Source of the DNA: Chloroflexota bacterium | GTDB taxonomy: Bacteria > Chloroflexota > Anaerolineae > Anaerolineales > Villigracilaceae | NCBI GenBank assembly: GCA_021796315.1 | Contig: JAJYOH010000360.1 | Coordinates: 1-6,449, forward strand | Length of the DNA: 6,449 bases | Reading direction: 5' to 3' | In this document: piece after piece, positions 5,470 through 6,449 of the stretch | How positions within the stretch are numbered: position 1 is the first letter of the stretch | Layout: each line of letters starts with the position of its first letter | Program-made: the position numbers and the translations under genes | The notes under the pieces: model-generated | What the model was told of the DNA's origin: nothing | Seen by the model: only the letters and a program-made list of their open reading frames with translations | Databases searched by the model: none

Positions 5470-6330
5470 CTATTTTCCGGAACACAACGAAGACAATGCT
5501 AGCCATTCTCCATTTTGCTTCAGATGCTCGACTGTTTTCAACTTTCCATCTTCAACCAAGCGCGTTAGGGCGCGTGCGGTCAACTCGCTCTTCCACCCAA
5601 ACAACTTGTTCACATCCCGCGCCTGTGCCGCGCCGACCGACGTGAAATAAAGTTCGAGCAGTTTGATACGTGCATCGGACTCGCTGATGTGCCGCGCCTG
5701 TTCGGTTAGATCAGGAAAATGCCGCGCGGTAATTTGATAAATGAAAGCATATTTCCATGCACCCGCGGGAGCAATACCAACCGGTAATATCTTAAAATCT
5801 TTCTGCAAATCTTCCAATGCCCGGTTCCATTCCGATTCTTTGGCGCTGGTCATGCGGGCAGCTTTGCGAAGCGAGATCGAATCCAGTGCGCCCTCTTTTA
5901 GCAAAACATCATAAATATTCTTGGCGGCCTGAGTTAATCGGCCGTCTTCGTAGGCGATCAAATGATCTTCTTCGGGCGAGCCATAATTGTCGGAAAGCGC
6001 ATAAAAATAAGGCGCGACTTCCAGGGAGATCATGGTCGCTTTGCGGCGCAGGATCTTGGCGTAATACCACAGTCGTTTGGGGAGCGCATCATCTTTCCAA
6101 GCCCAGGTGACATGGCCGGGATCATCATGTTCATTTGGAACAGGCCGGTCGCCAGCGACAGCGGTCCACAGACTGGGCATCTCAATTCCCTTGATCGGCC
6201 AAAAGAAAACGAAGCCGCGTTTGTTGACGAAGGTCAAAGCCTGGGATTGAGAAGAAAGTGGTTTGGCGGGAGGCAGGCCAAAGGTCCGAGAACGATGCGA
6301 TTGGAGTCGTTTAAGATCGAGGAGTGGCAT
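5470..6330 (-). CDS. AlkZ/YcaQ-related winged-helix protein
   Basis: This 286-residue cytoplasmic protein resembles the winged-helix superfamily (HTH_42) of AlkZ/YcaQ, DNA glycosylases that remove bulky alkylated bases and unhook cross-links. Visible features are a conserved N-terminal block FVNKRGFVFFWPIKGIEMPSL (34-54), a second block WAWKDDALPKRLWYYAKILR (76-95), and two winged-helix-like segments (about 132-182, and 218-272 with LLELYFTSVGAAQARDVNKLFGW). Typical AlkZ proteins are 360-410 residues with a catalytic QxQ or QxD motif in a helix near residue 40. No such helix is seen; the only QxQ (Gln28-Ser-Gln30) is in a different setting. It therefore probably belongs to an AlkZ-related branch of unknown activity. 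ATG at 6330 is chosen because TAGAAT lies 6 bases upstream and no Shine-Dalgarno is present. The downstream operon begins 109 bases later with its own promoter. Confidence 0.6.
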   Translation of the reverse strand: MPLLDLKRLQSHRSRTFGLPPAKPLSSQSQALTFVNKRGFVFFWPIKGIEMPSLWTAVAGDRPVPNEHDDPGHVTWAWKDDALPKRLWYYAKILRRKATMISLEVAPYFYALSDNYGSPEEDHLIAYEDGRLTQAAKNIYDVLLKEGALDSISLRKAARMTSAKESEWNRALEDLQKDFKILPVGIAPAGAWKYAFIYQITARHFPDLTEQARHISESDARIKLLELYFTSVGAAQARDVNKLFGWKSELTARALTRLVEDGKLKTVEHLKQNGEWLALSSLCSGK

Positions 6331-6336
6331 GACGCC

Positions 6337-6365
6337 ATTCTAGCCCATGCAAGTTAAATCTGCAA
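6337..6365 (-). promoter_or_regulatory. Promoter of the AlkZ-related gene, probably leaderless
   Basis: TTGCAG (6365-6360) and TAGAAT (6342-6337) are separated by 17 bases. Exactly 6 bases follow before the ATG at 6330, so the expected transcript would begin on the A of the start codon. No ribosome binding site is present, which agrees with a leaderless mRNA. Confidence 0.5.
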
Positions 6366-6449
6366 ACGGACGTATAATTTATGAGCGTATTGATCATCAG
6401 AGTCCGTCTATCAACTGTAAGAATAAATGCGCTGAAGCCATCATAAGAA
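6366..6449. other. Window end with no recognisable gene
   Basis: A + strand TATAAT lies at 6373-6378, but no matching -35 box is seen and it may be chance in AT-rich DNA. The only + strand frame after it codes for 21 residues without recognisable character. A gene starting beyond the window edge cannot be judged. Confidence 0.3.

Noticed and set aside
5439..5477. 8-bp inverted repeat GAAAATAG / CTATTTTC after the AlkZ-related gene as a terminator
   Set aside because: The stem is AT-rich, the loop is 23 bases, there is no T-run, and it includes the stop codon.
5962..6357. Long open frame on the + strand opposite the AlkZ-related gene
   Set aside because: It is antisense to a gene with clear family-like blocks. 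Its translation shows no domain and its start has no ribosome site.
6381..6446. 21-codon + strand frame after a TATAAT box
   Set aside because: It has no Shine-Dalgarno and no recognisable peptide character, and it is too short to support.

Overview
The window reads as chromosomal DNA from a bacterium of the phylum Chloroflexota, most likely class Anaerolineae. This is an inference from three things: the LasA-type M23 peptidase with its long N-terminal region, the small membrane proteins with toastrack (LiaF/DUF4097-like) domains, and intergenic palindromes built around GGCGGGTT-TGC-AACCCGCC. No rRNA or tRNA gene, transposase, CRISPR array or phage gene was seen.

Layout from left to right. 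(1) The 3' part of a secreted M23 metallopeptidase gene on the + strand (1-1131) ends in a strong hairpin terminator and a pair of palindromes (1132-1294). (2) A minus-strand operon, read right to left, encodes a small zinc-ribbon protein, a membrane-anchored TlpA/ResA-type thioredoxin and an OsmC-family protein (2605-1295). The last two genes are tightly coupled: the OsmC Shine-Dalgarno lies in the final codons of tlpA. (3) A 276-base non-coding stretch (2654-2929) is full of short direct and inverted repeats. (4) A + strand gene encodes a stand-alone cyclic-nucleotide-binding-like domain with no DNA-binding domain (2930-3394). (5) A convergent minus-strand operon of three genes (5360-3414) encodes a six-helix membrane protein, a two-helix protein carrying a repetitive toastrack domain, and an eight-helix membrane protein with an internal triplication. 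A 16-bp-period direct repeat sits on the probable promoter. (6) A minus-strand gene encodes an AlkZ/YcaQ-related winged-helix protein (6330-5470), apparently transcribed as a leaderless mRNA. The last 119 bases hold no recognisable gene.

How the genes may work together (inference). Region 2 looks like a thiol/peroxide handling unit: an extracytoplasmic thioredoxin plus an OsmC-type peroxidase or acyl-group hydrolase. Region 5 looks like an envelope-sensing or envelope-stabilising unit related to the LiaF/PspC world, but no kinase or response regulator is present here. It is the best candidate in the window for something undescribed. The rest looks ordinary for this lineage. All assignments come from reading motifs by eye; no database search was run.
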